A DNA stretch of 53,601 nucleotides from Rhizobiales bacterium UBA3584 (GTDB lineage Bacteria > Pseudomonadota > Alphaproteobacteria > Rhizobiales > Devosiaceae): positions 1 to 53,601 of the forward strand of contig DFMV01000014.1 of NCBI GenBank assembly GCA_002375765.1, in the 5' to 3' direction. The position numbers and the translations under genes were made by a program. Below the pieces are notes generated by a model. That model did no database searches and was not told the origin of the DNA. It saw only the letters and a program-made list of their open reading frames with translations. The number at the start of each line of letters is the position of its first letter. Within the stretch, counting starts at the first letter, position 1. This document shows, piece after piece, positions 44,005 to 52,489 of the stretch.

Positions 44005-44682
44005 ATGACAAGCGCGAACGAGCGGCAGGCTGGCTCGAAGGAAACTGACGAGGGGATTGATGCCGAGACGAGCGAGCCCTTCTCGTCTCTCGAGGACGCG
44101 GAAAAAGCCGCGCAGAACTGCAGACGCTGTCCGCTGTACAAGAATGCGACCCAGGTTGTTTTCGGAGAGGGGCCTGAGCATGCTCCCATCATGCTGGTGG
44201 GAGAACAACCGGGCGATCGCGAGGATATTGAGGGTTATCCCTTCGTGGGGCCGGCTGGAAAATTGCTTGACGAGGTGCTGGCCGAAGCGGGGATCGACCG
44301 TACGAAAGTGTTCGTGACCAATGCCGTTAAGCATTTCAAGTTCATGCCACGTGGCAAACGGCGGCTGCACCAAAAACCCAATCGTGGGGAGATATCGGCT
44401 TGCCGGTTCTGGCTTGATCGCGAGCGGGCGCTGGTTGGCCCCGAGGTCGTCGTGGCACTTGGAGCGACGGCGGCACAAAGCCTGTTGGGATCGGGCGCGA
44501 CAATATCGAAACTCCGCGATTCACCGAGCGAAATGGACGATGGAATGATGGTTTTCGTGACCGTACATCCGGCCTATCTGCTGCGTATGCCTGACCGCGC
44601 AAAGGCCGCCGAAGAGAGAAAGGCTTTCGCGCGCGATCTCGCTGCGATCAAGCAGTACATGGAAAGCATAAACGAGGGGTAG
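44005..44682 (+). CDS. UdgX-type uracil-DNA glycosylase
   Basis: It binds uracil in DNA. The 225 residues have the motif GEQPGDRED (66-74), the catalytic-core FVGPAGKLLDE, the HPAYLLR motif (188-194) and, diagnostically, the R-loop insert KRRLH at 118-122. In mycobacterial UdgX the His of this loop forms a covalent bond with the abasic sugar; H122 is its counterpart. Iron-sulfur ligands C39, C42 and C133 are visible; where family 4 enzymes have their third Cys, H110 stands (NAVKHFKF). The ATG has GGGAGG upstream. Confidence 0.9.
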   Translation: MTSANERQAGSKETDEGIDAETSEPFSSLEDAEKAAQNCRRCPLYKNATQVVFGEGPEHAPIMLVGEQPGDREDIEGYPFVGPAGKLLDEVLAEAGIDRTKVFVTNAVKHFKFMPRGKRRLHQKPNRGEISACRFWLDRERALVGPEVVVALGATAAQSLLGSGATISKLRDSPSEMDDGMMVFVTVHPAYLLRMPDRAKAAEERKAFARDLAAIKQYMESINEG

Positions 44683-44780
44683 CGTGGCGCTTGACAGCGC
44701 GAACGCCGATCCCTAATAAGCCTCGTGCCGGCAGCCCTTCGCGCAGACGGCGCGCCGCCCGCGCGGCCAAGCCTCAATGG

Positions 44781-44857
44781 GGCGGAGTAGCTCAGCTGGT
44801 TAGAGCAGCGGAATCATAATCCGCGTGTCGGGGGTTCAAGTCCCTCCTCCGCTACCA
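44781..44857 (+). tRNA. tRNA-Met (anticodon CAT, elongator)
   Basis: A complete 77-base cloverleaf with encoded CCA. Acceptor stem GGCGGAG/CTCCGCT, D arm with AGCTCAGCTGGTTAGAGC, anticodon stem GCGGA/TCCGC around ATCATAA, and T arm GGGGTTCAAGTCCC. Elongator Met rather than initiator, because the anticodon stem lacks the three G-C pairs of fMet. A lysidine-modified Ile tRNA is the other possibility. Confidence 0.95.
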
Positions 44858-45138
44858 ATTCGTACGCTATAGTGCGATAAGGTACTCAAGAAACACGATT
44901 TTTTGCGAAAGCGCACTACTACGACGATGTGTCTGTTGGTAGCGGTCGGCGGAGATGAGGAACTGGAATGCAAGGTGAATGGCGAGTGGGACGGCAATGC
45001 GCTTGGTCGGCCGGCCATTTGGTTAAAGTCCGCTTTCCGTCCCAATTGCGGACATTCAGGCAACCGAAGCGACTGCCCGAAAGCTGCCGCGCGGCGGGTC
45101 CCAGGTTTTCAGACGCCGAAGAGATCATCACGAACGCA
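44858..45138. other. Gene-free stretch after tRNA-Met
   Basis: I see no gene or family likeness in these 281 bases. Two short overlapping frames have only low-complexity or shadow composition. The part at 45000-45110 (CCATTTGGTTAAAGTCCGC and GCGGACATTC) looks like worn-down sequence of a former gene, but no reading frame survives. No copy of the tRNA 3' end was found at the right side of the window. Confidence 0.5.
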
Positions 45139-46194
45139 TTAGTTTTGTGAGTCGGCCGACCCACGCAGGCTTTCGATAATCGCTCTCGGGGCTGGCTGGT
45201 GCCAAATCACTTGATAAGCCTCGACGACATCGAACGCAGTTACCTCCCGTCCCCCGAGCGCCACCCATGGCGGCACGGCGAGCCCCAACAGGGCGGCGAG
45301 TGTCACCCGGGCGGCTGCGCTGCCTTGGTCGTAGGGCATCTGGGCGCCGACGCCCTTGATCATCCCGCGCCGGGCCATATCGAGGGCAACCTCGTTGCCC
45401 AGGTCAACCGTGGTGACAGGAATGTCGAATCCCTTCTGAGCGAGTGCCCGGACCGCCTTCATCGCAGGCACGTCCCAAACCGCAAAAATCCCAGACAGCT
45501 GAGGTGTTTTCTTCAACATCTGCAAGGACGCAGCCCCGGCACCGTCCAATTCGGAAAAGCGCTCCCGCACAAGCGTGACGTCCGGGCGATGGATCCCCAT
45601 CCATTTGCGAAAGGCGATCTCACGCTCGTGGGTCGCAAAGAAGTCGATGCCATAGCCGAGGATGCCAGCGACGCCGTCAGGGGGAATGTGGCGCGAAAGC
45701 ATTGCGGCACAGCTCTGCCCGAGGCCAAAATTGTCGGTTGAGACAACGCTAGCATAGTCGGTGCCCGGCAGCATGCCGGTGGGGGCATTGTCGAGCAGAA
45801 CCAGCTTCTTCTCGCTCTGGGTCAAGGCGCGATGGGCCGCTGCGACGCGCGCATTGCCGATCGGAATCGAAATCACCGCATCCACCGGCTCGCCCGCCAG
45901 TCGTGTCAGCGCCGCGATCTGCTGGTCTACGTCGAAATTGCAGTCGACCACTTCGACAAGGGCGGCGGAATGCAGGCCCAGTGTAGCTGCGATGCCGGCC
46001 AATTCCTGTTTGGACCAGTCGCTGGTGGTGGTGTGCAGGACCACAGCCACCGAAAAGCGTCGGGCCTTGGCTTCTGTGGCATCGGCCGCGGTCAACTGGA
46101 TCTGGTCGGCAGGAACCGCCCGCTCTCCATGGGGTCCGAGGCCTGCAATCGACATAGTATCCTCTGGCGTCCTGGCTGGTGTCCTGCTTGTCAT
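45139..46194 (-). CDS. Cytosolic binding-protein-like sensor
   Basis: The 351 residues have the type I periplasmic-binding-protein fold (RFSVAVVLHTTTSDWSKQELAGI, AVISIPIGN, LLDNAPTG, FAVWDVPA, VTTVDLGNEVALDMARRG) but no signal peptide and no DNA-binding domain. It is clearly related to the exported binding protein at 48581: compare PGTDYASVVSTDNFGLG with AGTDYVSVVSADNYGNG, and IKGVGAQMPYDQG with VKGLGAQRPFDQG. The ATG overlaps the stop of the ROK gene as ATGA, so the two are translationally coupled. A ligand sensor working with the ROK protein is inferred. The earlier frame extension (to 46563) is an artefact. Confidence 0.87.
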   Translation of the reverse strand: MTSRTPARTPEDTMSIAGLGPHGERAVPADQIQLTAADATEAKARRFSVAVVLHTTTSDWSKQELAGIAATLGLHSAALVEVVDCNFDVDQQIAALTRLAGEPVDAVISIPIGNARVAAAHRALTQSEKKLVLLDNAPTGMLPGTDYASVVSTDNFGLGQSCAAMLSRHIPPDGVAGILGYGIDFFATHEREIAFRKWMGIHRPDVTLVRERFSELDGAGAASLQMLKKTPQLSGIFAVWDVPAMKAVRALAQKGFDIPVTTVDLGNEVALDMARRGMIKGVGAQMPYDQGSAAARVTLAALLGLAVPPWVALGGREVTAFDVVEAYQVIWHQPAPRAIIESLRGSADSQN

Positions 46195-47519
46195 GGTGCG
46201 ATGCCTGACTGCGGGGCAGCCTTGGCTGCCAGCGTTTCGGTCAGACGCTCCAAGGTCTTCTGGAAATCGGGATGGCGCAGCGGCGATCCGTGCCCGATCC
46301 AGCCCTGCAGCACGGCTGGCGCGAACAGCTCCTCCACCACGACCTGGGCGGCACCGACCAGACCCGATGATGCGCCCATTTGCGAGCGCATGATTTGCAG
46401 GTCGCGCGACACCATAGGGTGCGACTGTCGATAGACCGCCTCGCGAATGCCAGCGAGCAGACTGTCGCCGCCCGACTCCGCAACAACGCCACCGATAACG
46501 ATCAGGGCGGGGTTGACCAGATTGGTCAGCGGCGCGAGTGCCTCGCCCACAAGGCGTCCGCATCTGCCCAGCAGGTCCACACAGAACAGATCGCCCAGTT
46601 GGGCCGCGTGTCCGATATCGACCACGGACAGTTCGCCCTGCCGCGCCAGCGTCTGTGCCAGATAGGGGCTGCGACCGTCCTCGGCGGCAGCCATGCCTTC
46701 ACGGGCAATGGCGTCTGCGCCTGCCACTGCCTCGAGCAAATCGTCGCCGACGCGGCTGTGCCCGATCATGCCAGCAGCGCCTTGGGCGCCGCGGTGAAGC
46801 TGGCCCTCGGAAATCAGCCCCGCGCTGATCGAGCGGCCGAGCTTGACAAAAATGATGTCGTTCAAGCCGCGACCGCCTCCTGCCTTGGCTTCGCCCATGG
46901 TCATCGTCTGCACGCCGCTGCGCGCGAAGATCGGCACCCCGAACCGCATCGACAGCCGCTCGAGGAACGGAAATCCTTGCCAGGACTGCACGCTCTGCAG
47001 CACGGGGACGGCTTCGAACTCGGCCGGAGATTTTTCGATCGGACCGGGCAGGGCCAGGCCAATCCCCCAGGGAACGGGCTTTTCGGTTTCTTTTAACAGC
47101 CAGTCAAAGATCGTGGCGAGCCGGTCGAGAATGAAATCGGGCCCTGCGTCCAGTTGCGCGGCTTCGTGATGCTCCACAAGCAATTGGCCGTTGAGGTCGG
47201 CAATGCCGAGCGCAATGGACGTCTGGTCGATCGCCGATACCAGCAGCGAGCCGGCATCCTGGCGAAACCGCATCTGGCGTGGCGCGCGACCGCCGGTGGC
47301 CTGGCCCAACTCGCCTTCCCTGATCAGGCCGAGTTCGATCATCGTCGCCAATCGGTCGGCGACGACAGCTCGGCCCAACTCCGAACTGCGCTCTAGCTCC
47401 TGGCGCGTCGTGGCGGTTTCCGTCCGCACCAGATTGAGCAGCAGCGCCAGGCTCGCCTGGGCAGCGTCGACACTGCGGGGACGGCCAACCGACCGAAGCG
47501 CTGCTTTCTCCTCCGCCAC
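46191..47519 (-). CDS. Degenerate ROK-family repressor
   Basis: The 442 residues have an N-terminal winged helix (LALLLNLVRTETATTRQEL...GRAVVADRLATMIELGLI) and a ROK domain (GIGLALPGPIEK, GEAKAGGGRGLNDIIFVKLG, NLVNPALIVIGG). Two ROK hallmarks are gone. The zinc loop CxCGxxGCxE that normally follows GHxxV is deleted: here GMIGHSRVGDDLLEAV. The sugar-contact Asp (HD or ND before the AEA/GEA motif) is replaced: FARSGVQTMTMGEA. It starts at a GTG with GAGG upstream. It probably represses the divergent sugar operon, but binding sugar itself looks unlikely. Confidence 0.9.
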   Translation of the reverse strand: MAEEKAALRSVGRPRSVDAAQASLALLLNLVRTETATTRQELERSSELGRAVVADRLATMIELGLIREGELGQATGGRAPRQMRFRQDAGSLLVSAIDQTSIALGIADLNGQLLVEHHEAAQLDAGPDFILDRLATIFDWLLKETEKPVPWGIGLALPGPIEKSPAEFEAVPVLQSVQSWQGFPFLERLSMRFGVPIFARSGVQTMTMGEAKAGGGRGLNDIIFVKLGRSISAGLISEGQLHRGAQGAAGMIGHSRVGDDLLEAVAGADAIAREGMAAAEDGRSPYLAQTLARQGELSVVDIGHAAQLGDLFCVDLLGRCGRLVGEALAPLTNLVNPALIVIGGVVAESGGDSLLAGIREAVYRQSHPMVSRDLQIMRSQMGASSGLVGAAQVVVEELFAPAVLQGWIGHGSPLRHPDFQKTLERLTETLAAKAAPQSGIAP

Positions 47520-47585
47520 GACTCAACCTCTTGTCCGAATGGATTTTGAATCCTAACGCACGGCGTTTTTCCTATCAAGTGCACA

Positions 47586-47609
47586 CTTTTGCTTATTTTC
47601 AAGCAAAAG
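47586..47609. promoter_or_regulatory. Operator candidate for the ROK protein
   Basis: CTTTTGCTT (47586-47594) and AAGCAAAAG (47601-47609) are perfect 9-bp inverted repeats around ATTTTC. The 9-mer TTTTCAAGC from this site (47596-47604) recurs at 47646-47654, exactly 50 bases on. Both lie in the A/T-rich gap between the ROK gene and the isomerase gene, where divergent promoters must be. Confidence 0.65.
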
Positions 47610-47729
47610 ATAGATATCTTATGCAGATTTAATATTGACTTCTCTTTTTCAAGCTGCGTAACCTCGCGCCAATAACGGGGATGGCACAGCGCCAGCTCCG
47701 GCATGGCAACGCCGCGGAGGAGGATCAAA

Positions 47730-48545
47730 TTGGCTGTAAAACTGGCCTATCACGCCAATTGCTGGGGGCCGCTTGGCGGCAATGCGGTCGGGGTGACGTC
47801 GATCACCCAGCTGACCTATCGCACCTTCGCGGACATGGACCGCGCCTTTGCCGATATTGCCAAGGCGGGATATGAGGGCGTGGAGATCTTCGATGGCAAC
47901 CTGCTCGACGAGACCGCGGCGGAGCTGCGCCGCAAGCTCGCCAATGCAGGCCTTGAACTTGTCTCGACCTATTCAGGCGGCAATTTCATCTTCCCGGAGG
48001 TCTTACCCGAGGAACTGGCGCGCATCGAACGCGTCGCGGCAGCGGCGGCCGAAGCAGGCGCGGCTCACTACGTCATCGGCGGTGGCGCCAAACGCAGCGG
48101 CGGAATTCTGCCAGACGATTACCAACAGCTGGGTGAAGCGCTCGACCGGGTAGGTGAAATTGCTAGCCGCGTGGGACTGCGGGCCCACTATCATCCACAT
48201 CTATCCACCATTGTGGAAGGCCCTGCTGAGGTCACCAAAATTTTTGGCCTCACGGGCCTCGATTTCTGCCCCGATACCGCACACCTGGCGGCAGCCGGAG
48301 GCGATCCGGCGGCGCAGGTTCGCGAGTTCGCCGGGCGGATCGGGCTGGTGCACCTCAAGGGGCTGCGGCGTGAGCCGTTCGGTTTCACCCCGCTCGATGC
48401 CGGCGATCTCGATAACGCGTCCGTGATCGAAGCGCTCAAGGACACAAAGTACTCAGGCTGGGTCATGGCCGAGCTCGACAGCTGGCCCGACCCCTTCGAA
48501 GGGGCCGCCCGCAGCCACGAATTCCTGAAACGGCACTTCGCCTGA
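47730..48545 (+). CDS. Sugar phosphate isomerase/epimerase
   Basis: A TIM-barrel protein of the xylose-isomerase-like family (IolE, IolI, YcjR relatives). With a TTG start at 47730 it has 271 residues. That start is chosen because GGAGGAGG stands six bases upstream, and the protein then begins VKLAYHANCWGPLGG; an ATG at 47703 has no such site. Likely metal ligands are Glu in GVEIFDG, His in HYHPHLST, Asp and His in CPDTAHLA, His in LVHLKG and Glu in VMAELDS. Inosose-dehydratase-like or epimerase activity fits, but the substrate is unknown. First gene of the five-gene plus-strand operon. Confidence 0.88.
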   Translation: MAVKLAYHANCWGPLGGNAVGVTSITQLTYRTFADMDRAFADIAKAGYEGVEIFDGNLLDETAAELRRKLANAGLELVSTYSGGNFIFPEVLPEELARIERVAAAAAEAGAAHYVIGGGAKRSGGILPDDYQQLGEALDRVGEIASRVGLRAHYHPHLSTIVEGPAEVTKIFGLTGLDFCPDTAHLAAAGGDPAAQVREFAGRIGLVHLKGLRREPFGFTPLDAGDLDNASVIEALKDTKYSGWVMAELDSWPDPFEGAARSHEFLKRHFA

Positions 48546-48580
48546 TCAGGCAGCACCAAAGTCACCAAAGGGAGGAAACC

Positions 48581-49699
48581 ATGGGACATTTGAAGACAAC
48601 GGCCCTGCTGACGGCAGCATTGCTTGCCGGCACGGTTGCGGGAGCAGCTTTCGCTCAGACACCCGACGAAGCGCTGGCCGCTCTCGCCGAACAGACGCTC
48701 AGCACCGGCCCGGGCGGTGAAAGTCCGGTCTCAGCGTCGGAGATCAGCCTGACCGATGACGAACTGGCACAGATCGAGGCCATGGGCGCCACGGCTGCCA
48801 TCGTCATGCACTATGGTGGCGACGACTGGAGCCAGGCTCAGATCAACGGGCTCGAGACCCAGTTCGAGGTCATGGGTATCGAGGTGATTGCCACCACCGA
48901 CGCCGGCTTCAGTTCGGCCAAGCAGGTGTCCGACATCGAAACCATAATGGCTCAGAGCCCCGACATCATCGTTTCGATCCCCACCGACCCGGTCGCCACG
49001 GCGAGCGCCTATCGGCAGGCCGCCGAGGCGGGCGTGGAGTTGGTCTTTATGGACAATGTTCCGGCTGGCTTTGAGGCTGGCACCGACTACGTCAGCGTCG
49101 TGTCCGCCGACAATTATGGAAATGGCGTCGCGTCGGCCCATTTGATGGCCAAAGCCCTCAATGAAGAGGGCCAGATCGGCATCGTCTATCACGCCGCCGA
49201 CTTCTTCGTGACCCGCCAGCGCTACGATGCATTCAAGGCCACCATCGAAGAAAACTATCCCGGCATCGAGATCGTCGCCGAACAGGGGATCGGAGGACCG
49301 GACTTTACCGGCGACGCGGATCGTGCCGCTTCGGCCATGATGGTGGGCAATGCCAACCTTGATGGGATCTGGGCAGTCTGGGACGTGCCGGCTGAAGGTG
49401 TGATCGCCGCCGCGCGCGCTAACGGCCGCGACGACCTCGTCATCACCACCATCGATCTTGGTGAAAATGTCGCCATCGATATGGCACGGGGCGGGTTCGT
49501 CAAGGGCTTGGGCGCGCAGCGGCCATTCGACCAGGGTGTGACCGAGGCGATGCTGGCCGGATACGGCCTTTTGGACAAGGAAGCCCCTGCCTATGTCGCC
49601 CTTCCAGCTCTCCCAGTGGAAAAAGCAAACCTGCTCGACGCATGGCAGGAGGTGTACTCCTCCGAAGCGCCGGCCTCGGTTCGCGACTCCATGAACTAG
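48581..49699 (+). CDS. Sugar ABC transporter binding protein
   Basis: Periplasmic substrate-binding subunit of the importer. The 372 residues start with a Sec signal peptide (MGHLKTTALLTAALLAGTVA, cleavage near AAFAQ) and have the type I PBP fold of ribose/galactose-type binding proteins. It is the exported relative of the cytosolic protein at 45139. GGGAGG precedes the ATG, 35 bases after the isomerase stop. A strong stem-loop (49720-49751) follows, which may keep this mRNA part more abundant than the genes after it. Ligand unknown; a sugar or cyclitol is likely. Confidence 0.92.
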   Translation: MGHLKTTALLTAALLAGTVAGAAFAQTPDEALAALAEQTLSTGPGGESPVSASEISLTDDELAQIEAMGATAAIVMHYGGDDWSQAQINGLETQFEVMGIEVIATTDAGFSSAKQVSDIETIMAQSPDIIVSIPTDPVATASAYRQAAEAGVELVFMDNVPAGFEAGTDYVSVVSADNYGNGVASAHLMAKALNEEGQIGIVYHAADFFVTRQRYDAFKATIEENYPGIEIVAEQGIGGPDFTGDADRAASAMMVGNANLDGIWAVWDVPAEGVIAAARANGRDDLVITTIDLGENVAIDMARGGFVKGLGAQRPFDQGVTEAMLAGYGLLDKEAPAYVALPALPVEKANLLDAWQEVYSSEAPASVRDSMN

Positions 49700-49719
49700 G
49701 CACGATTTTTCCTGTGCCT

Positions 49720-49751
49720 TGCGGAGGCGGTACTCCCTGACCGTCTCCGCA
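49720..49751 (+). other. Stem-loop after the binding-protein gene
   Basis: TGCGGAGGCGGT (49720-49731) pairs with ACCGTCTCCGCA (49740-49751), 12 base pairs with one G-T, loop ACTCCCTG, followed by GATCCTTTTC. It may partly terminate transcription or protect the upstream mRNA, as is common after binding-protein genes in ABC operons. Confidence 0.65.
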
Positions 49752-49778
49752 GATCCTTTTCAAAAAGCGAGACAGCAA

Positions 49779-50942
49779 ATGCAGAAGCTCAATGTCGCCA
49801 TGATCGGCGGCGGTTTCATGGGCAAGGCCCACGCCATGGCCTATGCCGCAATGCCAATGTTCTTCTGGCCGGCGCCGGCTATTCCGGTGCGCAAGGTGGT
49901 GGTAGACGTCAATCAGGACATGGCCGAGACGGCGCGTGACCGCTTCGGTTTCGAGGACGCCTCTGCGGACTGGCGCGCGGTGATTGCGCGCCCCGACATC
50001 GACATCATCGACATCTGCACACCAAACGACTCTCACGCAGAGATTGCCATCGCGGCCGCCAAGGCAGGCAAGCACATCATCTGTGAAAAGCCGCTGGCGC
50101 GGACTGGTGCGGAATCCAAGAGCATGCTCGATGCGGTCCAGGCCTCGGATTCCATCCATATGGTGGCGTTCAATTACCGTCGCACCCCGGCTGTGGCGCT
50201 CGCCAAAAAGCTAATTGAAGACGGCCGCATCGGCGACATCCTCAATTTTCGCGGCACCTATTTGCAGGATTGGTCGGCCGACCCCGACAGCCCGCTCTCA
50301 TGGCGGTTCCAGAAGTCGGTCGCGGGCTCCGGCACTGTTGGAGATATCGGCACTCACGTCATCGATTTTGCCCGCTACCTGGTCGGTGAAATCGCCTCGG
50401 TTAATGCACTCGTCAAAACCCACATCGAGACACGGCCGAAGCAATCGGGTGGTGTCGATAAATTGGGAGTAGGCGGCGGTGACCGCAACGCCGAACGCGG
50501 CCCCGTCGACGTTGATGACGAGATGCTGACGATGCTCAAGTTCGCCAATGGCGCCATCGGCTCTATCGAGGCGACCCGCAACGCCTACGGCCGCAATAAC
50601 TTCCTCACCTTTGAGATCCACGGCACAAAGGGTTCGCTGGCCTTCAACTATGAACGACGCGACGAGTTGCAGGTCATGTTCGCCGATGACGTTGGTGATG
50701 CGCGCGGCTTCCGCACGGTCTATACTGGACCGGCCCATCCTTACGGATCAGGGCTTTGGCCCATCCCCGCGCTCGGTATCGGCTATGGCGAGACCAAGAT
50801 CGTCGAGTGTTTCGATCTGTGCACTGCCATCGTGACCGGCAAACAGCCATCGCCCAATTTCGAGGACGGTCACCGCATCGCCCTGATCGCCGACGCCATC
50901 CTGACGTCGGGTGAGAGCAGCCAGTGGGTGGATATTCCGTGA
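49779..50942 (+). CDS. Gfo/Idh/MocA-family oxidoreductase
   Basis: An NAD(P)-dependent sugar or cyclitol dehydrogenase of 387 residues. The Rossmann motif is GGGFMGKAHA (10-19), the catalytic-lysine motif is ICEKPLA, and the substrate domain has GDIGTHVIDFARYLVG. The ATG at 49779 (MQKLNVAMIGGG) follows AGACAGCAA with no strong ribosome site, but the earlier frame (49719) lies inside the stem-loop. The stop overlaps the start of the ATPase gene. With the isomerase it forms a likely IolG/IolE-like pair: oxidise, then isomerise or dehydrate. Confidence 0.92.
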   Translation: MQKLNVAMIGGGFMGKAHAMAYAAMPMFFWPAPAIPVRKVVVDVNQDMAETARDRFGFEDASADWRAVIARPDIDIIDICTPNDSHAEIAIAAAKAGKHIICEKPLARTGAESKSMLDAVQASDSIHMVAFNYRRTPAVALAKKLIEDGRIGDILNFRGTYLQDWSADPDSPLSWRFQKSVAGSGTVGDIGTHVIDFARYLVGEIASVNALVKTHIETRPKQSGGVDKLGVGGGDRNAERGPVDVDDEMLTMLKFANGAIGSIEATRNAYGRNNFLTFEIHGTKGSLAFNYERRDELQVMFADDVGDARGFRTVYTGPAHPYGSGLWPIPALGIGYGETKIVECFDLCTAIVTGKQPSPNFEDGHRIALIADAILTSGESSQWVDIP

Positions 50943-52489
50943 CGGAAAAGGCGTTAAAGCCGATCGCCGTAGAGATGGACGCCATTTCCAAGCGCTTTGG
51001 CGGCGTCCATGCTCTGCGTGAGGTGAGTCTGAGTGTGCGGTATGGAGAAATCCATGCGCTACTCGGCGAAAATGGCGCCGGAAAATCCACAATTCTCAAG
51101 ATTTTGCGGGGTGTCCAAGCGCCGGATAGCGGCAATATCGTTATCAAGGGGGAAACATTCGAGCGCCTTTCCCCTCAAGTGGCCCGGCAAAAGGGCATCG
51201 GCATGATCTTTCAGGAAATGAGCCTGGTGCCGACATTGAACGTGGCTCAGAACGTGTTTCTGGCGAGTGAACCGCTGACGCCTGCGGGGCTGATCGATGA
51301 TCGGGCAATGGAGCGGAGCAGCGCTCAAATCTTTGACTCGATGGGAGTGAGCGTCGATCCGGCGGCTATTGTTGCCGATCTCTCTACCGGCCAGCAACAA
51401 CTGACCGAAATTGCCAAGGCCCTGTCACAGAACGCTGACGTGCTCGTGCTCGATGAGCCGACATCGGCCCTGACGGCGGGCGAGGTGGACATCCTGTTCG
51501 ATTTGCTGCGACGGCTCAAAGCCGAAGGCAAGGCGATCATCTACGTCAGCCATCGCATGGATGAAATCTTCCGCATTGCCGACCACGCGACGGTGCTGCG
51601 CGACGGAAGGTTGATTGATAGCCGCCCAATCGCCGATTACACATTGGCTTCGTTGATCGCGGACATCATGGGCAAGGAGACCCGCGATCTCTCCGAATTT
51701 GCAACAAACTCCACTGCGCAGGATGAACTCATCCTCAAGGTCGAAAATCTGTCAAGCAAGTTGCGGCGTGGCGGCGATGTCAGCTTTTCGCTCCGGCGCG
51801 GCGAAGTGCTGGGCATTGCCGGCCTGCTCGGTGCGGGGCGGAGCCGGTTGGCCCGCATGCTCTTCGGGCTCGAGCCGATCGCCAGCGGCACAATAACGCT
51901 GCGCGGCCAGACCGTCGCGATCGGTTCAGCCAGGCACGCGACGGAGCTGGGCCTTGCCTTGGTCCCTGAAGACCGGCGCAGGCAGGGATTGGTGCTTACC
52001 CATTCCATTCAGGACAATATCGAACTGCCAATCCTCAAGCGCCTTGGCTCCACACCTTTCGTTGATCGACTCAAATCCCGCAACACGACCGACGATTTGA
52101 TCAAGCGCCTTGCCATAAAGACGTCATCGCGCGAGGCGGCGGCCAATTCGCTGTCCGGCGGAAACCAGCAAAAGATCGTCATCGGCAAGTGGCTGGCGAC
52201 AGATCCTGATATTCTCATTATGGATGAACCGACAGCCGGTATCGACATCGGCTCAAAAGGCGAAGTTCTGCGCCTAGTGCGCGCGCTGGCCGCCGAGGGC
52301 AAATCCATCATCTTCATCTCGTCCGAACTTGCCGAGCTTGCGGCCGTCAGTGACCGCATCGCCGTGATGTCGGATGGACGTCTGGTCGAAACGATCGACA
52401 AGACGGAGCTGTTAACCGGCGACGCATCCCAATTGCGCGCCGAGCAAAGGCTGCAACTGATCGTGCAGCGGGGAGGAACCAATGATTGA
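50939..52489 (+). CDS. Sugar ABC transporter ATPase (two domains)
   Basis: Tandem ATP-binding subunit of the RbsA/MglA/XylG type, 516 residues. The first half has Walker A GENGAGKST, the signature LSTGQQQL and Walker B VLVLDEPTSA. The second half has a degenerate Walker A (GLLGAGRSRL), signature LSGGNQQK and Walker B ILIMDEPTAG, as is normal for these proteins. The GTG start overlaps the oxidoreductase stop as GTGA, so translation is coupled. The permease start overlaps its end by 8 bases. Confidence 0.93.
   Translation: MTEKALKPIAVEMDAISKRFGGVHALREVSLSVRYGEIHALLGENGAGKSTILKILRGVQAPDSGNIVIKGETFERLSPQVARQKGIGMIFQEMSLVPTLNVAQNVFLASEPLTPAGLIDDRAMERSSAQIFDSMGVSVDPAAIVADLSTGQQQLTEIAKALSQNADVLVLDEPTSALTAGEVDILFDLLRRLKAEGKAIIYVSHRMDEIFRIADHATVLRDGRLIDSRPIADYTLASLIADIMGKETRDLSEFATNSTAQDELILKVENLSSKLRRGGDVSFSLRRGEVLGIAGLLGAGRSRLARMLFGLEPIASGTITLRGQTVAIGSARHATELGLALVPEDRRRQGLVLTHSIQDNIELPILKRLGSTPFVDRLKSRNTTDDLIKRLAIKTSSREAAANSLSGGNQQKIVIGKWLATDPDILIMDEPTAGIDIGSKGEVLRLVRALAAEGKSIIFISSELAELAAVSDRIAVMSDGRLVETIDKTELLTGDASQLRAEQRLQLIVQRGGTND

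Noticed and set aside
45139..46563. Longer version of the cytosolic binding-protein gene (474 codons) starting at 46563
   Set aside because: The extra 123 codons lie wholly within the ROK gene, in another frame, and read as Arg/Gly/Pro-rich shadow. The ATGA overlap at 46194 gives a natural start.
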